Below are positions 54,332 to 62,728 of a stretch of 64,000 bases of DNA, in pieces. Made by a program: the position numbers and the translations under genes. The stretch is taken from contig CAZOSB010000007.1 in NCBI GenBank assembly GCA_964582545.1, positions 28,306-92,305 on the forward strand, in the 5' to 3' direction. Source of the DNA: JAVVUJ01 sp964582545. Lineage in GTDB: Bacteria; Bacillota; Clostridia; Peptostreptococcales; Anaerovoracaceae. Each line of letters starts with the position of its first letter. Positions within the stretch are counted from its first letter, which is position 1. The notes under the pieces are model-generated. The model made no database searches. It was not told where the DNA came from and was given only the letters and a program-made list of their open reading frames with translations.

Positions 54332-54380
54332 AAATCCAACATTTTGAAAGTATTTTCTACTGATTTTGTTGGATTTTTTT
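54332..54380 (+). terminator. Rho-independent terminator after the YitT gene
   Basis: aaatccaac / gttggattt with a large 27-base loop, followed by a T7 run. Confidence 0.7.
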
Positions 54381-54451
54381 AGTTTTAGGAATACTTTTGT
54401 TTGTCAATTAATATTATCTCAGAAAAGGAAAGGTGAAAGTAGGAAAGTGAC

Positions 54452-54781
54452 ATGAAAGAATATAGCTGTGATAGTGTCTATTTTAGCGCCACTGCAAAAT
54501 TACCTTCTGACATGCCATCCGGTGAAATGTATAAGGCCGTTGACATCGGTTTGGTGATCAATCCAAAGAGCGGACTCATAGAGGATACCTCTATTACCTT
54601 GTTGACGGATGAAGCTAGGACGTTTATAAAACAACTCATAGTTGGGTTTAATATCAATGATTCTCCAATAGAGGATTTGATTGAGGTCATTAGAGCAAGA
54701 TACTTTGGAGCCTCACAAAAAGCAATTTGTGTAGCACTGAAGCTCATTCACGAAAAATATATTAGCTGGCAGAAGCAATAG
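54452..54781 (+). CDS. DUF3870 domain protein
   Basis: A 109-residue soluble protein that is nearly all one DUF3870 domain (CDSVYFSATAKLP, then VDIGLVINPKSGLIEDTSITLLTDEAR, and RYFGASQKAICVALK). The function is unknown. In Clostridia it is often found next to amino acid transport and breakdown genes, as here ahead of a symporter, aminotransferase and beta-keto acid cleavage enzyme. The ribosome site is aaaggtgaaagtagg, with the ATG at 54452. Confidence 0.75.
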   Translation: MKEYSCDSVYFSATAKLPSDMPSGEMYKAVDIGLVINPKSGLIEDTSITLLTDEARTFIKQLIVGFNINDSPIEDLIEVIRARYFGASQKAICVALKLIHEKYISWQKQ

Positions 54782-54841
54782 AAATAGTGAATCAATTACA
54801 TTCATAATCCAGCATCACTTAAAATAACCTTACCCAAACCG

Positions 54842-54884
54842 ACATGACATGAGAACATAATTTAGCCTAAAATAACATGACATG
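54842..54884 (+). repeat. Direct repeat acatgacatg upstream of the symporter gene
   Basis: acatgacatg occurs at 54842 and 54875, exactly 33 bp (about three helical turns) apart and just before a terminator-like hairpin. It is a candidate operator. Confidence 0.4.
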
Positions 54885-54924
54885 CTTTATATATGGGGAA
54901 AAATAAATTTTCCGAAAATGTATA

Positions 54925-54976
54925 AAATCCAAGTAATCATACAAATTGATTTAATGTGTGATTATTTGGATTTTTT
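54925..54976 (+). terminator. Strong terminator or attenuator ahead of the symporter gene
   Basis: Long stem aaatccaa.taatca.aca / tgt.tgatta.ttggattt with a few bulges, then a T6 run. It lies only 56 bp before the symporter start, so it could end the DUF3870 transcript or attenuate the next operon. Confidence 0.7.
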
Positions 54977-55031
54977 AATATAGATTATTCTTTACATCAT
55001 TAGTGATTTTTAATTGAAAGGAGAAACGACC

Positions 55032-56384
55032 ATGACAAAAACAACACCGACATTAGAGAACCAAAAAAGAAAAAAGCTTTCATTAGTAAAAAAGATTTTT
55101 ATCGGCTTAATATTAGGAATTATCGTGGGTTATATTTTGAATTTTTTAGGCGGATCAGAAAACCCAACAATTAACAATTACATTTTCCCATTTTTATCTT
55201 TCTTAGGGAATTTATTTATCAGACTGATTAGAATGGTTGTAGTGCCACTGGTACTATTCTGCATTATCGATGCGGCAATATCACTGGGTGATATTAAAAA
55301 ACTACGATCCATCGGTTTAAAAACCATCGGCTTTTTCTTAGCAAGCGGCATGATCGCTGCAAGCATCGGACTTATTTTGGTAAACATCGTTCAACCGGGA
55401 AAGGGACTGCTGCTGGGAGAGATTGCCAACTCTATAGAGGTGAAAGAATTACCGGGACCATATGACACCATCTTAAACATGATTCCATTAAACCCATTTT
55501 CCTCATTGACGGCAGGAGAAATGTTACCTATCATCGTTTTCGCATTATTCTTAGGATTATCCTTAATCGCATTGGGTGACAAAGCGGCTTCTGTTTCCAG
55601 AGGTATTAAAGTCATGGCAGATGCTATGTTTCAAATGATCACTTTTATCTTAGGAATTATACCATTTGGTGTGTTTGGATTGATGGCTGTTGCATTAGGT
55701 ACCTATGGTGTTCAAATCTTTGGACCTGTTTTAAAGTTTATTGCTGTAGATTACGGTGCAAATCTCATCATGGTTGCCGTTGTTTATACTTTATTCTTAA
55801 CCTTCATAGCAAAAGTCAACGTAAAGACCTTTTGGAAGCATGCTTTTGAACCATGGCTTTTGGCGTTCAGTGCTTGCACCACCAATGCGGCCTTGCCAAG
55901 ATCCATGAAAGCAGCCCCAAGATTAGGTGTACCTAAGGAAATCTCAAATTTTGTTTTACCATTAGGGGCTACAGCAAACATGAACGGTACTTGCATCTAC
56001 TTTGCTATCATCGTTTTGTTTGCGGCACAATTATACGGCATTGAAATGTCCATTGGTCAGCAAATCCTAGCAGCCGGTACTGCAACATTGTTAAGCGTAG
56101 GATGTGCGGCAACTCCGCAAATCGGTTTAGTAATCAGCACAACTCTGCTTACTTCCTTAGGATTCCCATTGGATGCCATTGCCTTAGTAGCTGGAATTTA
56201 TAGAATCGTGGATCAAGCACATACTTCCACCAACGCAACGGGAGATATTGTGACCTGCGTATGTATTGCCGCAATGCAAGGTGAACTGGATAGAGAACAA
56301 TATAGAATTGCAGGCACCATGACTCAAGAGGATATGATTGCTTTTGATGAGAAAGCGGCACTTCAGGAACGCAATGCAATATAA
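55032..56384 (+). CDS. Dicarboxylate/amino acid:cation symporter (DAACS family)
   Basis: A 450-residue membrane symporter of the GltP/GltPh (SLC1) fold. Hallmarks are the HP1 serine-rich region, here ACTTNAALPRSM, the TM7 sodium site LGATANMNGTCIYFAI (NMDGT-type, here NMNGT) and the HP2/TM8 region with DQAHTSTNATGDIVTCV. It takes up acidic or neutral amino acids with sodium or protons. The ATG at 55032 follows aaaggagaaacgacc; an in-frame TTG at 55014 precedes that site and is rejected. It heads a catabolic group. Confidence 0.92.
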   Translation: MTKTTPTLENQKRKKLSLVKKIFIGLILGIIVGYILNFLGGSENPTINNYIFPFLSFLGNLFIRLIRMVVVPLVLFCIIDAAISLGDIKKLRSIGLKTIGFFLASGMIAASIGLILVNIVQPGKGLLLGEIANSIEVKELPGPYDTILNMIPLNPFSSLTAGEMLPIIVFALFLGLSLIALGDKAASVSRGIKVMADAMFQMITFILGIIPFGVFGLMAVALGTYGVQIFGPVLKFIAVDYGANLIMVAVVYTLFLTFIAKVNVKTFWKHAFEPWLLAFSACTTNAALPRSMKAAPRLGVPKEISNFVLPLGATANMNGTCIYFAIIVLFAAQLYGIEMSIGQQILAAGTATLLSVGCAATPQIGLVISTTLLTSLGFPLDAIALVAGIYRIVDQAHTSTNATGDIVTCVCIAAMQGELDREQYRIAGTMTQEDMIAFDEKAALQERNAI

Positions 56385-56417
56385 ATCAAAGCATAGGGAT
56401 GAAGAAAGGATAAGATA

Positions 56418-57779
56418 ATGAGCACAAATCAAGCACCTCAAAACAATGTCTTCTATAGAAACCAAAATTGGGAATATCCCAGAATTATAAAAGGGGAAGG
56501 CGTTTACCTGTATGGAGAAGACGGAAAGAGATATTTAGATGCCTGCTCCGGTTCTGCAGTAGCAAATATTGGGCATGGAAATAAAGAAATCGCCGAATAT
56601 ACAAAAGAGCTGATGGAAAGGATTGCCTTCACTCACTTATCGCGATGGACTGTGGACACCATAGAAGACTGCGCAAAGAAAATTGCAGAATGGACGCCAG
56701 GGGATTTAAACCACTCCTATTTTGTGTCCGGAGGATCGGAGGCAACAGAATCAGCCATCAAATTAGCGAGACAGTATTTTGTGGAAAGAGATGGAGGAAA
56801 AACCTCAAAATGGAAGGTAATCTCTAAGTGGACTTCGTTTCACGGCAATACTTTAGGTTCCTTAGCTATTACGGGCATCACAGGAAGAAAGAAAATGTTT
56901 GATCCTATGTTGGTTCAATTCCCTAAGATTCCTCAATTTTACCACTACAGAAACCAATGGGGATGTGAAACATTAGAGGAATCAAGCATCAAAAGTGCAG
57001 AAGCTTTGGAGATAGAAATTTTAAGGCAAGGACCAGAGAACATTATGGCATTTATCAGCGAACCCGTTGTAGGTTCTGCAGCTCCTGGGGTTCACCCTGC
57101 ACCCATCTACTTTAAAATGATTCGAGAAATCTGCACAAAATATGATATTCTTTGGATAGACGATGAAGTGATGGCAGGTTTTGGAAGAACCGGAAAGAAA
57201 ATGGCCGTGGAGCATTACGGGGATCTGGTTCCCGACATCATGTGTACCGCAAAGGGAATGAGCTGTGGATATACGCCAATCGGTGCAGCCGTTGCCAACG
57301 ATGAAATATTTAACACCATCATGGTAAAGGGTTCCGGCAGCTTCCACCACGGGCATACATATGCGGGCAATCCACTTTCCGCAGGCATTGCACATAAGGT
57401 CATTTCTATCATGGAACGGGAAAACTACGTAGAAAATGCTGCAAAGCAGGGGGATTACTTGCTGGGCAAGTTGGAAAGTCTATACAAGTACCCCATCGTA
57501 GGAGAAGTAAGAGGAAAAGGTCTGATGATCGGTATTGAATTCGTTAAGGATCAGAAGACGAAACTACCCTTTGAAACGAGTGAAAAAATCAACGGTATCA
57601 TAACAAACCATTGCATGGTCGAAGGAATTGTTCCTTACCCAGGTGGAGGTTCTGCAGATGCGGTGAGAGGTGATCATATTCAAATCACACCTCCTATCAA
57701 TATTTCCACGGAAGAAGTGGATGAATTGTTTGAAGGCATAGAAAAGGCGATTCAAAAGACTTGTGAACAAGTGTTATAA
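56418..57779 (+). CDS. Class III (omega) aminotransferase
   Basis: A 453-residue PLP-dependent fold-type I enzyme. The PLP-binding features are the phosphate-cup sequence SGGSEATESAIKLAR, the WIDDEVMAGFGRTG aspartate and Lys in CTAKGMSCGYTPIGA. Class III enzymes transfer terminal or beta-amino groups to a keto acid. It begins 34 bp after the symporter and ends 21 bp before a beta-keto acid cleavage gene. A beta-amino acid converted to a beta-keto acid would therefore make sense, but the substrate is inferred only. Confidence 0.9.
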   Translation: MSTNQAPQNNVFYRNQNWEYPRIIKGEGVYLYGEDGKRYLDACSGSAVANIGHGNKEIAEYTKELMERIAFTHLSRWTVDTIEDCAKKIAEWTPGDLNHSYFVSGGSEATESAIKLARQYFVERDGGKTSKWKVISKWTSFHGNTLGSLAITGITGRKKMFDPMLVQFPKIPQFYHYRNQWGCETLEESSIKSAEALEIEILRQGPENIMAFISEPVVGSAAPGVHPAPIYFKMIREICTKYDILWIDDEVMAGFGRTGKKMAVEHYGDLVPDIMCTAKGMSCGYTPIGAAVANDEIFNTIMVKGSGSFHHGHTYAGNPLSAGIAHKVISIMERENYVENAAKQGDYLLGKLESLYKYPIVGEVRGKGLMIGIEFVKDQKTKLPFETSEKINGIITNHCMVEGIVPYPGGGSADAVRGDHIQITPPINISTEEVDELFEGIEKAIQKTCEQVL

Positions 57780-57800
57780 TCGGAAGGAAAAGGGAAAAAG

Positions 57801-58619
57801 ATGGAAAAACTAATTATTACATTGGCACATACCGGGAATGTACCCACCAAAGCCATGAACCCTTTTACACCGGTTTCAACGGAGGAAATTGTATCTTCCA
57901 TTAAAGCCTGTGCGGATATTGGCGCTTCCGTGGCACATATTCATGTGAGGGATGAAAACGAAAAACCCACCAGTGACAGAGCGCTTTTTGAAAAGGTACT
58001 AAATAGGTTGGACGAAGAAAAAGTGGATATTGTCAAACAGGTTTCCACCGGTGCAAGGGGAGGGGAAAACACCATAGACTGGAGAGGTCAGATGTTGGAC
58101 TTAAATGCTTCAATGGCCAGCCTTGCTACAGGCTCCTCCAACTTCCCAACGGCAGTAAATGCAAATTCTCCGGAATTAGTAGAAGCCTTAGCAAATAAGA
58201 TGTATGCCAACGGCATAAAGCCTGAAATCGAGGTTTTTGATTTAGCCATGATTTCCAACGCTGTATTCCTGAAAAAAAAGGGTATATTAAAGGGCAATCT
58301 GCACTTTAATTTTGTGATGAATGTGCCGGGATCCATCCCAGGAACGCCGAAGAACCTAATGTTTATGCTTGACAGCATTCCGGAAGGATCTACCTGGAAT
58401 ATTACGGCTGTAGGAAGAACCCAAGTGCAGCTGACCACCATGGCCATCGCTTTGGGTGGGCACGTAAGAACCGGTCTTGAGGATGTGGTGGAATTTGAAA
58501 AGGGCATACCTGCCAGCAATGAAATGTTGGTGCAAAGGGTGGTCAACATTGCCAAAGCGGTAGGACGCCAAATCGCCACTACGGAGGATGTAAGGCGCAT
58601 CTTAGATTTAGAGAAATAG
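57801..58619 (+). CDS. Beta-keto acid cleavage enzyme (BKACE, Kce-like)
   Basis: A 272-residue TIM-barrel enzyme of the DUF849/BKACE family, typified by 3-keto-5-aminohexanoate cleavage enzyme of lysine fermentation. It condenses a beta-keto acid with acetyl-CoA to give acetoacetate and a new acyl-CoA. Metal and active-site features are the HIHVRDENEKPTSD strand and the later GGHVRTGLEDVVEF. No other lysine-fermentation genes (kamDE, kdd, kal) are present, so a different beta-keto acid is likely. It is co-oriented with the aminotransferase 21 bp upstream; the ribosome site is cggaaggaaaaggg. Confidence 0.88.
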   Translation: MEKLIITLAHTGNVPTKAMNPFTPVSTEEIVSSIKACADIGASVAHIHVRDENEKPTSDRALFEKVLNRLDEEKVDIVKQVSTGARGGENTIDWRGQMLDLNASMASLATGSSNFPTAVNANSPELVEALANKMYANGIKPEIEVFDLAMISNAVFLKKKGILKGNLHFNFVMNVPGSIPGTPKNLMFMLDSIPEGSTWNITAVGRTQVQLTTMAIALGGHVRTGLEDVVEFEKGIPASNEMLVQRVVNIAKAVGRQIATTEDVRRILDLEK

Positions 58620-58662
58620 AAACTAAAAGTAAGAATATTAAAAAGCAATAAGCAAAAAAACA

Positions 58663-58692
58663 TTTACAAAACCGTAGTCTAACTCTTATAAT
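58663..58692 (+). promoter_or_regulatory. Sigma-A promoter of the DUF6873-like gene
   Basis: TTTACA-N18-TATAAT, with the probable transcript start near 58699. This supports translation from the ATG at 58729 rather than 58702. Confidence 0.55.
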
Positions 58693-58728
58693 GAAATAAA
58701 TATGAAAACAAAGGTCATAGGACTACCC

Positions 58729-59412
58729 ATGAAGAAGATCTACGTCAGTGAAAATATTCATTTTATAACAAAGGAATACCTAGAACAGTTAGGCTACAAT
58801 CTAGATATTGTAAACAGCACCAATCACGTCTACGGTGCTGTTTCTTCACATGCAGACATCTATATGTGCAAGCTGGGAACGAACCCTGAAAGTCCCATTT
58901 ACGTAGGCGACAAACGGGAACTAGGCTTTGCTTATCCTGAGAACATCAGGCTTAACGGAGCGTGTTTACATAATATTTTTATGCATAACCTTGCGCATAC
59001 CTCAAAAGATCTTTTAACACGTTTAGAGGCGGAAGGATTCACCCTGATTCATGTAAAACAAGGCTATACGAAGTGTAACGTGGTGGTGGTGGACCATAAT
59101 TCTTTGATTACCTCAGACCAAGGCATTATAAAAGCTATAAAACAGTGGAACTGTAACTATGACGAAAAAGAACGATTGGATGCTTTAGAAGTTTCTCCTG
59201 GACACGTAAAGTTGGAGGGATTTCCCTATGGTTTTTTAGGCGGTGCTTCTGGTAGAGTAGGAGAAGAAATCATCTTCCACGGCGATCTCTCCGCTCATCC
59301 CGACTTTGAAAAAATAGTGGAGTTCATAGAGCGTAAAGAACTAAAAGTCAAATATTTCCCAGAATTCCCCCTAGAAGATATCGGCTCCATTATGGAACAT
59401 GTCTTGAAGTAA
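58729..59412 (+). CDS. DUF6873-like protein of unknown function
   Basis: A 227-residue soluble protein with conserved-looking polar motifs: GAVSSHADIYMCKLG, HVKQGYTKCNVVVVD, GFLGGASGRVGEE and FHGDLSAHPDFEKI. The pattern fits the DUF6873 group, which may be related to the guanidino-modifying enzyme fold; I recall this and am unsure. An upstream ATG at 58702 lacks a ribosome site and lies almost at the predicted transcript start, whereas ataggactaccc precedes 58729. It follows the catabolic genes but has its own promoter. Confidence 0.65.
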   Translation: MKKIYVSENIHFITKEYLEQLGYNLDIVNSTNHVYGAVSSHADIYMCKLGTNPESPIYVGDKRELGFAYPENIRLNGACLHNIFMHNLAHTSKDLLTRLEAEGFTLIHVKQGYTKCNVVVVDHNSLITSDQGIIKAIKQWNCNYDEKERLDALEVSPGHVKLEGFPYGFLGGASGRVGEEIIFHGDLSAHPDFEKIVEFIERKELKVKYFPEFPLEDIGSIMEHVLK

Positions 59413-59432
59413 TATTCTTTTTTTTAAACTAA

Positions 59433-59536
59433 AAAAATTTTATGTTTGCGAAAGAGCCCCCACAAGCGAATTTCCCAAATTACTCTGAAATTTGGGAAAT
59501 TCGCTGAGGACTGCTCCGAGCAAACATAAAATTTTT
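59433..59536. repeat. 104-bp nested palindrome between convergent genes
   Basis: Perfect outer arms of 17 bp (aaaaattttatgtttgc / gcaaacataaaattttt) enclose perfect inner arms of 16 bp (gcgaatttcccaaatt / aatttgggaaattcgc, 59466-59504). A- and T-rich ends would let it terminate both convergent transcripts. Its size and exact termini also recall a small non-autonomous inverted-repeat element. Confidence 0.8.
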
Positions 59537-59538
59537 CC

Positions 59539-60480
59539 TTAAAGATAGCCCCCTCCTTTTAACACCACAATCCAAAAGAATACGGACAATACGGACAGAA
59601 TGGAGGTCAACACTACAACTTGACCAGCGAACTCACTGTCAGCATCCATTTGCTGTGCCATGGAAAAAGAGGAGATCGCAGTAGGACTACAGAATAAGGC
59701 TAACAAAGAACCCAATTCTACCCCCCTGATGCCGAGAAAAATGCTGATGGGCAAGAAGATGACTGGAACTACCAGCAGTTTGCAGATGACGGTCACCATG
59801 AGAGGGCGTATGTTGGGCATTAGGCGCGTAAACTGGAAGGAACCTCCCAACACGATGATGGCCAGAGGAGTAGCAACGCCGGCCACATCTGAAATGGTTT
59901 TTTCCACCACCGAGGGAAGCTTGATACCGGTCAATACGAAGAAAAAACCAACGATAGCGGACAAAATAAGCTGATTTTTCATAGTGCCTTTTACAATTCT
60001 CCCAATATCGGTATCGCCTTCTTGAAAGGTTTCCAAGGCGATGACGGAGAGAATGTTGAAGGCCGGCACCAGAAAAGCGATGATGACTGCTGTAACACCG
60101 GAATTTTGAGGTCCGAAGAGAGAAACGGTAATGGGTATGCCGAATAAAATAAAGTTACTTCTGAAAATGCCCTGAACTAATACACCACGCCTATTTTTCT
60201 TTTTTTCAAATATCGGTACGAGAATCATCAAGAAAACGTAACAAGTAAGAATACTGATGATTGCAATTAAAATCAATTTAGGATTTATTATAGATTTTAC
60301 ATCAGTCTGATAAATGTTATAAAACAATATGGTCGGCAAAAATATTTTAAAGCAAATAGCATTTAATTGAATCAATATTTCTTCTTTAAATACTTTAATA
60401 ATCTTTAAAAAATATCCTAAAAGCATCATTAAAAAAAGCGGACAAACCACGGAAAAAGCCAAATAAAAATTACTGTACAA
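59539..60480 (-). CDS. AEC-family transporter (auxin efflux carrier-like)
   Basis: A 313-residue membrane protein with about ten helices in two inverted halves. Family marks are the opening FLMMLLGYFLKIIKVF, the broken-helix ATPLAIIVLGGSF segment and CSPTAISSFSMAQQM near the end. Members export or exchange malate, other organic acids or amino acids. The start is TTG at 60480, with aaaggatatca upstream; the frame extends to 60495 without support. It is divergent from spoIIIAC. Confidence 0.88.
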   Translation of the reverse strand: MYSNFYLAFSVVCPLFLMMLLGYFLKIIKVFKEEILIQLNAICFKIFLPTILFYNIYQTDVKSIINPKLILIAIISILTCYVFLMILVPIFEKKKNRRGVLVQGIFRSNFILFGIPITVSLFGPQNSGVTAVIIAFLVPAFNILSVIALETFQEGDTDIGRIVKGTMKNQLILSAIVGFFFVLTGIKLPSVVEKTISDVAGVATPLAIIVLGGSFQFTRLMPNIRPLMVTVICKLLVVPVIFLPISIFLGIRGVELGSLLALFCSPTAISSFSMAQQMDADSEFAGQVVVLTSILSVLSVFFWIVVLKGGGYL

Positions 60481-60682
60481 ATGATATCCTTTCAATTAAT
60501 TATTTAAAATTACGAGTCTATATGAGCTAATATCTCCTAACATTATTACACATCTTTGAATTTTTTTAAAGTCCAAACAAAAAAAAAGAATAAAATCTTG
60601 TCCACAGAATATGATGTAGTAAATATACCTTCGAGGGAAGCACTCCTTCGAAAGTAGTAACCCTTACAAAAGGAGAAACCAG

Positions 60683-60883
60683 ATGAATATTAACGTGGAT
60701 ATAATCTTTAAAATTGCTGCCATCGGCATAATCGTAGCGGTACTCAACCAAGTTTTAATCAGGGCTGGAAGAGAGGATCAAGCTATGATGACTACATTAG
60801 CAGGAACTATCGTAGTTCTCATGCTGATCGTTCAAATGGTCAGTGACTTTTTTGTTACGGTTAAGACCTTATTTCAACTGTAG
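60683..60883 (+). CDS. spoIIIAC: Stage III sporulation protein AC
   Basis: A 66-residue protein with two membrane helices, family length and sequence (DIIFKIAAIGIIVAVLNQVL, REDQAMMTTLAGTIVVLM). It is part of the SpoIIIA-SpoIIQ feeding channel. It starts after aaaaggagaaaccag and is followed 45 bp later by spoIIIAD. Here it is the first gene of the detached second half of spoIIIA. A weak SigE-like site (ATA at 60590, AATATGAT at 60608) is the only promoter candidate seen. Confidence 0.95.
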   Translation: MNINVDIIFKIAAIGIIVAVLNQVLIRAGREDQAMMTTLAGTIVVLMLIVQMVSDFFVTVKTLFQL

Positions 60884-60928
60884 CTTGAAACGTAAAAAAC
60901 TTAATAGACAAAAATTGCGAGGTACAAT

Positions 60929-61324
60929 ATGGAAATGGACATTTTCAAAGTAGCAGCCATCGGACTAAGCGGTGTAATGATTTCTTCCATTGTAAAAGGC
61001 TACAAGCCTGAATTTAGCACTTACATAGTCATTGCTACCGTAATGATGCTTTTTATGTTGATTTTATCAAGGCTTACATCTGTATTTAACTTTTTAGAAT
61101 CGGTATACAATCAAATTAGCTATGGAAAAAACTTTTTTCCCATACTTTTAAAAATTTTGGCTGTAGCATATATCGCTGACTTTACGGCGCAAATATGCAA
61201 GGATTCTGGGGAAACGGCCATTGCGGGAAAAGTGGAATTGGCAGGAAAAGTAATCATCTTTTATTTGGCGGTTCCTGTAATGGTAACGGTATTGGAACTG
61301 ATCAATGCTTTAATTCCGACATAA
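60929..61324 (+). CDS. spoIIIAD: Stage III sporulation protein AD
   Basis: A 131-residue membrane protein of the engulfment-stage channel, with four hydrophobic helices and the typical core FFPILLKILAVAYIADFTAQICKD. The opening IFKVAAIGLSGVMISSIVKGYKPEF is characteristic. It lies between spoIIIAC and spoIIIAE in the conserved order. The ribosome site is gcgaggtacaat. Confidence 0.95.
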   Translation: MEMDIFKVAAIGLSGVMISSIVKGYKPEFSTYIVIATVMMLFMLILSRLTSVFNFLESVYNQISYGKNFFPILLKILAVAYIADFTAQICKDSGETAIAGKVELAGKVIIFYLAVPVMVTVLELINALIPT

Positions 61325-61382
61325 TACTACAATTCTATGGACAAGTCGACAATAGATATTACGGTAAACTAAGGAGAAAATC

Positions 61383-62474
61383 ATGGAGCTGCAAGATATA
61401 ATAAATGAACAGCTATCCTCAGTGGATTTATCAGCGCTTAACCAAATGGCTGTGCTTGCCGAAAAGGAAGGGACTATATTCAGTAAGTTTACCGCATCTG
61501 AAATTATTGGCAGCATTCTTACCGGAAAGCCGATCTTTTCCATGGATGAGGTAATTCAGTCTCTTAAGACCATCTTTATGTCAGAAATATTTGGCAGTGT
61601 GGCATTAGGGGTTCAGCTGGTGATGATTTGTATTATCATAGGGCTTTTAAAAAACTTATCCAACTCCTTTGGGGAAGACACCGTCTCTGCCTTAGGCACT
61701 ATGATTAGCGGATGTATCGTAATCGCCCTTTGCCTTAATAGCGTCTTTGACGTATATACCCTCTGTGCCAACACAGTTGCAACCATGACCATCACCATGC
61801 AAATTCTTTTGCCCATTCTGGTGCCTCTTCTTATTGCCATGGGGGGAATATCCTCGGGCGGTGTGCTCAATCCAGTTATTGTTATAGCAATCACCATTTT
61901 TAACACCATTATTCAAAAGGTGATATTACCAGCGGTGCTATTATCCTGTACTTTTTTCCTTGTAAATAGCCTGACTGAACGGGACTATGTGAAAAAATTG
62001 GCTAATTTTATGAGGACCTTTGCTATTTTTATGGTAGGGCTCTGCATCACGATCTTTACAGGATTGACCACAATCCAAGGGTTGCTCACCAAGACAGCAG
62101 ACGGGGTATTGGCCAAAACCGCCAGATATTCCATCGATAACTTTGTGCCTATCGTGGGGGGATTTGCAGCAGATTCAATGGATATGATTCTCACTTGCAG
62201 CACCATAATCAAAAATGGTATCGGAATCTTTGGTCTTTTAATTTTAATTACCATTGTGGCATTTCCATTGATTAAGATTTTGGTGGTTGCCTTAATCTAC
62301 AAGGTGACTGCAATTATTATTGAACCCATAGGGGATAAAGCCATTTCGGATTGTATCAATGATATGGGAAACTCCGTTATCACCATGGCGGTGGTGCTTT
62401 TCCTGACTACCGTCATGTTTCTTATATTTTTGTCCATTATCATTGGAATCGGAGGAGGCAGACTATGGGGATAA
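61383..62474 (+). CDS. spoIIIAE: Stage III sporulation protein AE
   Basis: A 363-residue polytopic membrane protein of the SpoIIIA complex. After an N-terminal amphipathic region (about 1-70), seven or so helices follow, with the conserved LLPILVPLLIAMGGISSGGVLNP and the ARYSIDNFVPIVGGFAADSMDMIL segment. It lacks the cleavable signal peptide often found in longer homologues, which accounts for the shorter length. The start follows aaggagaaaatc. spoIIIAF follows 13 bp later. Confidence 0.95.
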   Translation: MELQDIINEQLSSVDLSALNQMAVLAEKEGTIFSKFTASEIIGSILTGKPIFSMDEVIQSLKTIFMSEIFGSVALGVQLVMICIIIGLLKNLSNSFGEDTVSALGTMISGCIVIALCLNSVFDVYTLCANTVATMTITMQILLPILVPLLIAMGGISSGGVLNPVIVIAITIFNTIIQKVILPAVLLSCTFFLVNSLTERDYVKKLANFMRTFAIFMVGLCITIFTGLTTIQGLLTKTADGVLAKTARYSIDNFVPIVGGFAADSMDMILTCSTIIKNGIGIFGLLILITIVAFPLIKILVVALIYKVTAIIIEPIGDKAISDCINDMGNSVITMAVVLFLTTVMFLIFLSIIIGIGGGRLWG

Positions 62475-62487
62475 AGGGAGGATAACT

Positions 62488-62658
62488 ATGGGTGAGATCG
62501 TAAAAGAGTGGGTCAAAAATGTGTTTATTATCGTCATAGCCATTTCCTTTGTAGAAATACTCTTACCATCGGGGACTATGAAAAAATACATACATTTTAT
62601 TTTCTCATTAATCATCATGGCTATAATTTTGTCACCCATTGCAATTTTACTGGCATAA
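62488..62658 (+). CDS. spoIIIAF: Stage III sporulation protein AF, membrane segment only
   Basis: Only 56 residues are encoded. They match the two-helix N-terminal part of SpoIIIAF (WVKNVFIIVIAISFVEILLPSG, then MKKYIHFIFSLIIMAIILSPI). The soluble ring-building domain that makes the family 160-200 residues long is missing. I find no coding sequence resembling it in the 70 bp before spoIIIAG. The start follows aagggaggataact. It could be a true minimal form or a decayed gene. Confidence 0.85.
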   Translation: MGEIVKEWVKNVFIIVIAISFVEILLPSGTMKKYIHFIFSLIIMAIILSPIAILLA

Positions 62659-62728
62659 TAAACAATCAACTAAATATATATAGAAAGGGGAATGGAATGC
62701 ATTTTTAAAATTGCATTCAGTGAATAAA

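Noticed and set aside
54332..54976. T-box or amino acid riboswitch ahead of the catabolic operon
   Set aside because: No T-box sequence (tgg-type core) or known aptamer pattern is visible; only a terminator hairpin and short direct repeats are supported.
40452..60682. Prophage or transposon as the carrier of the segment splitting spoIIIA
   Set aside because: No integrase, transposase, tRNA attachment site or matching direct repeats were found at the two junctions; base composition looks similar to the flanks.
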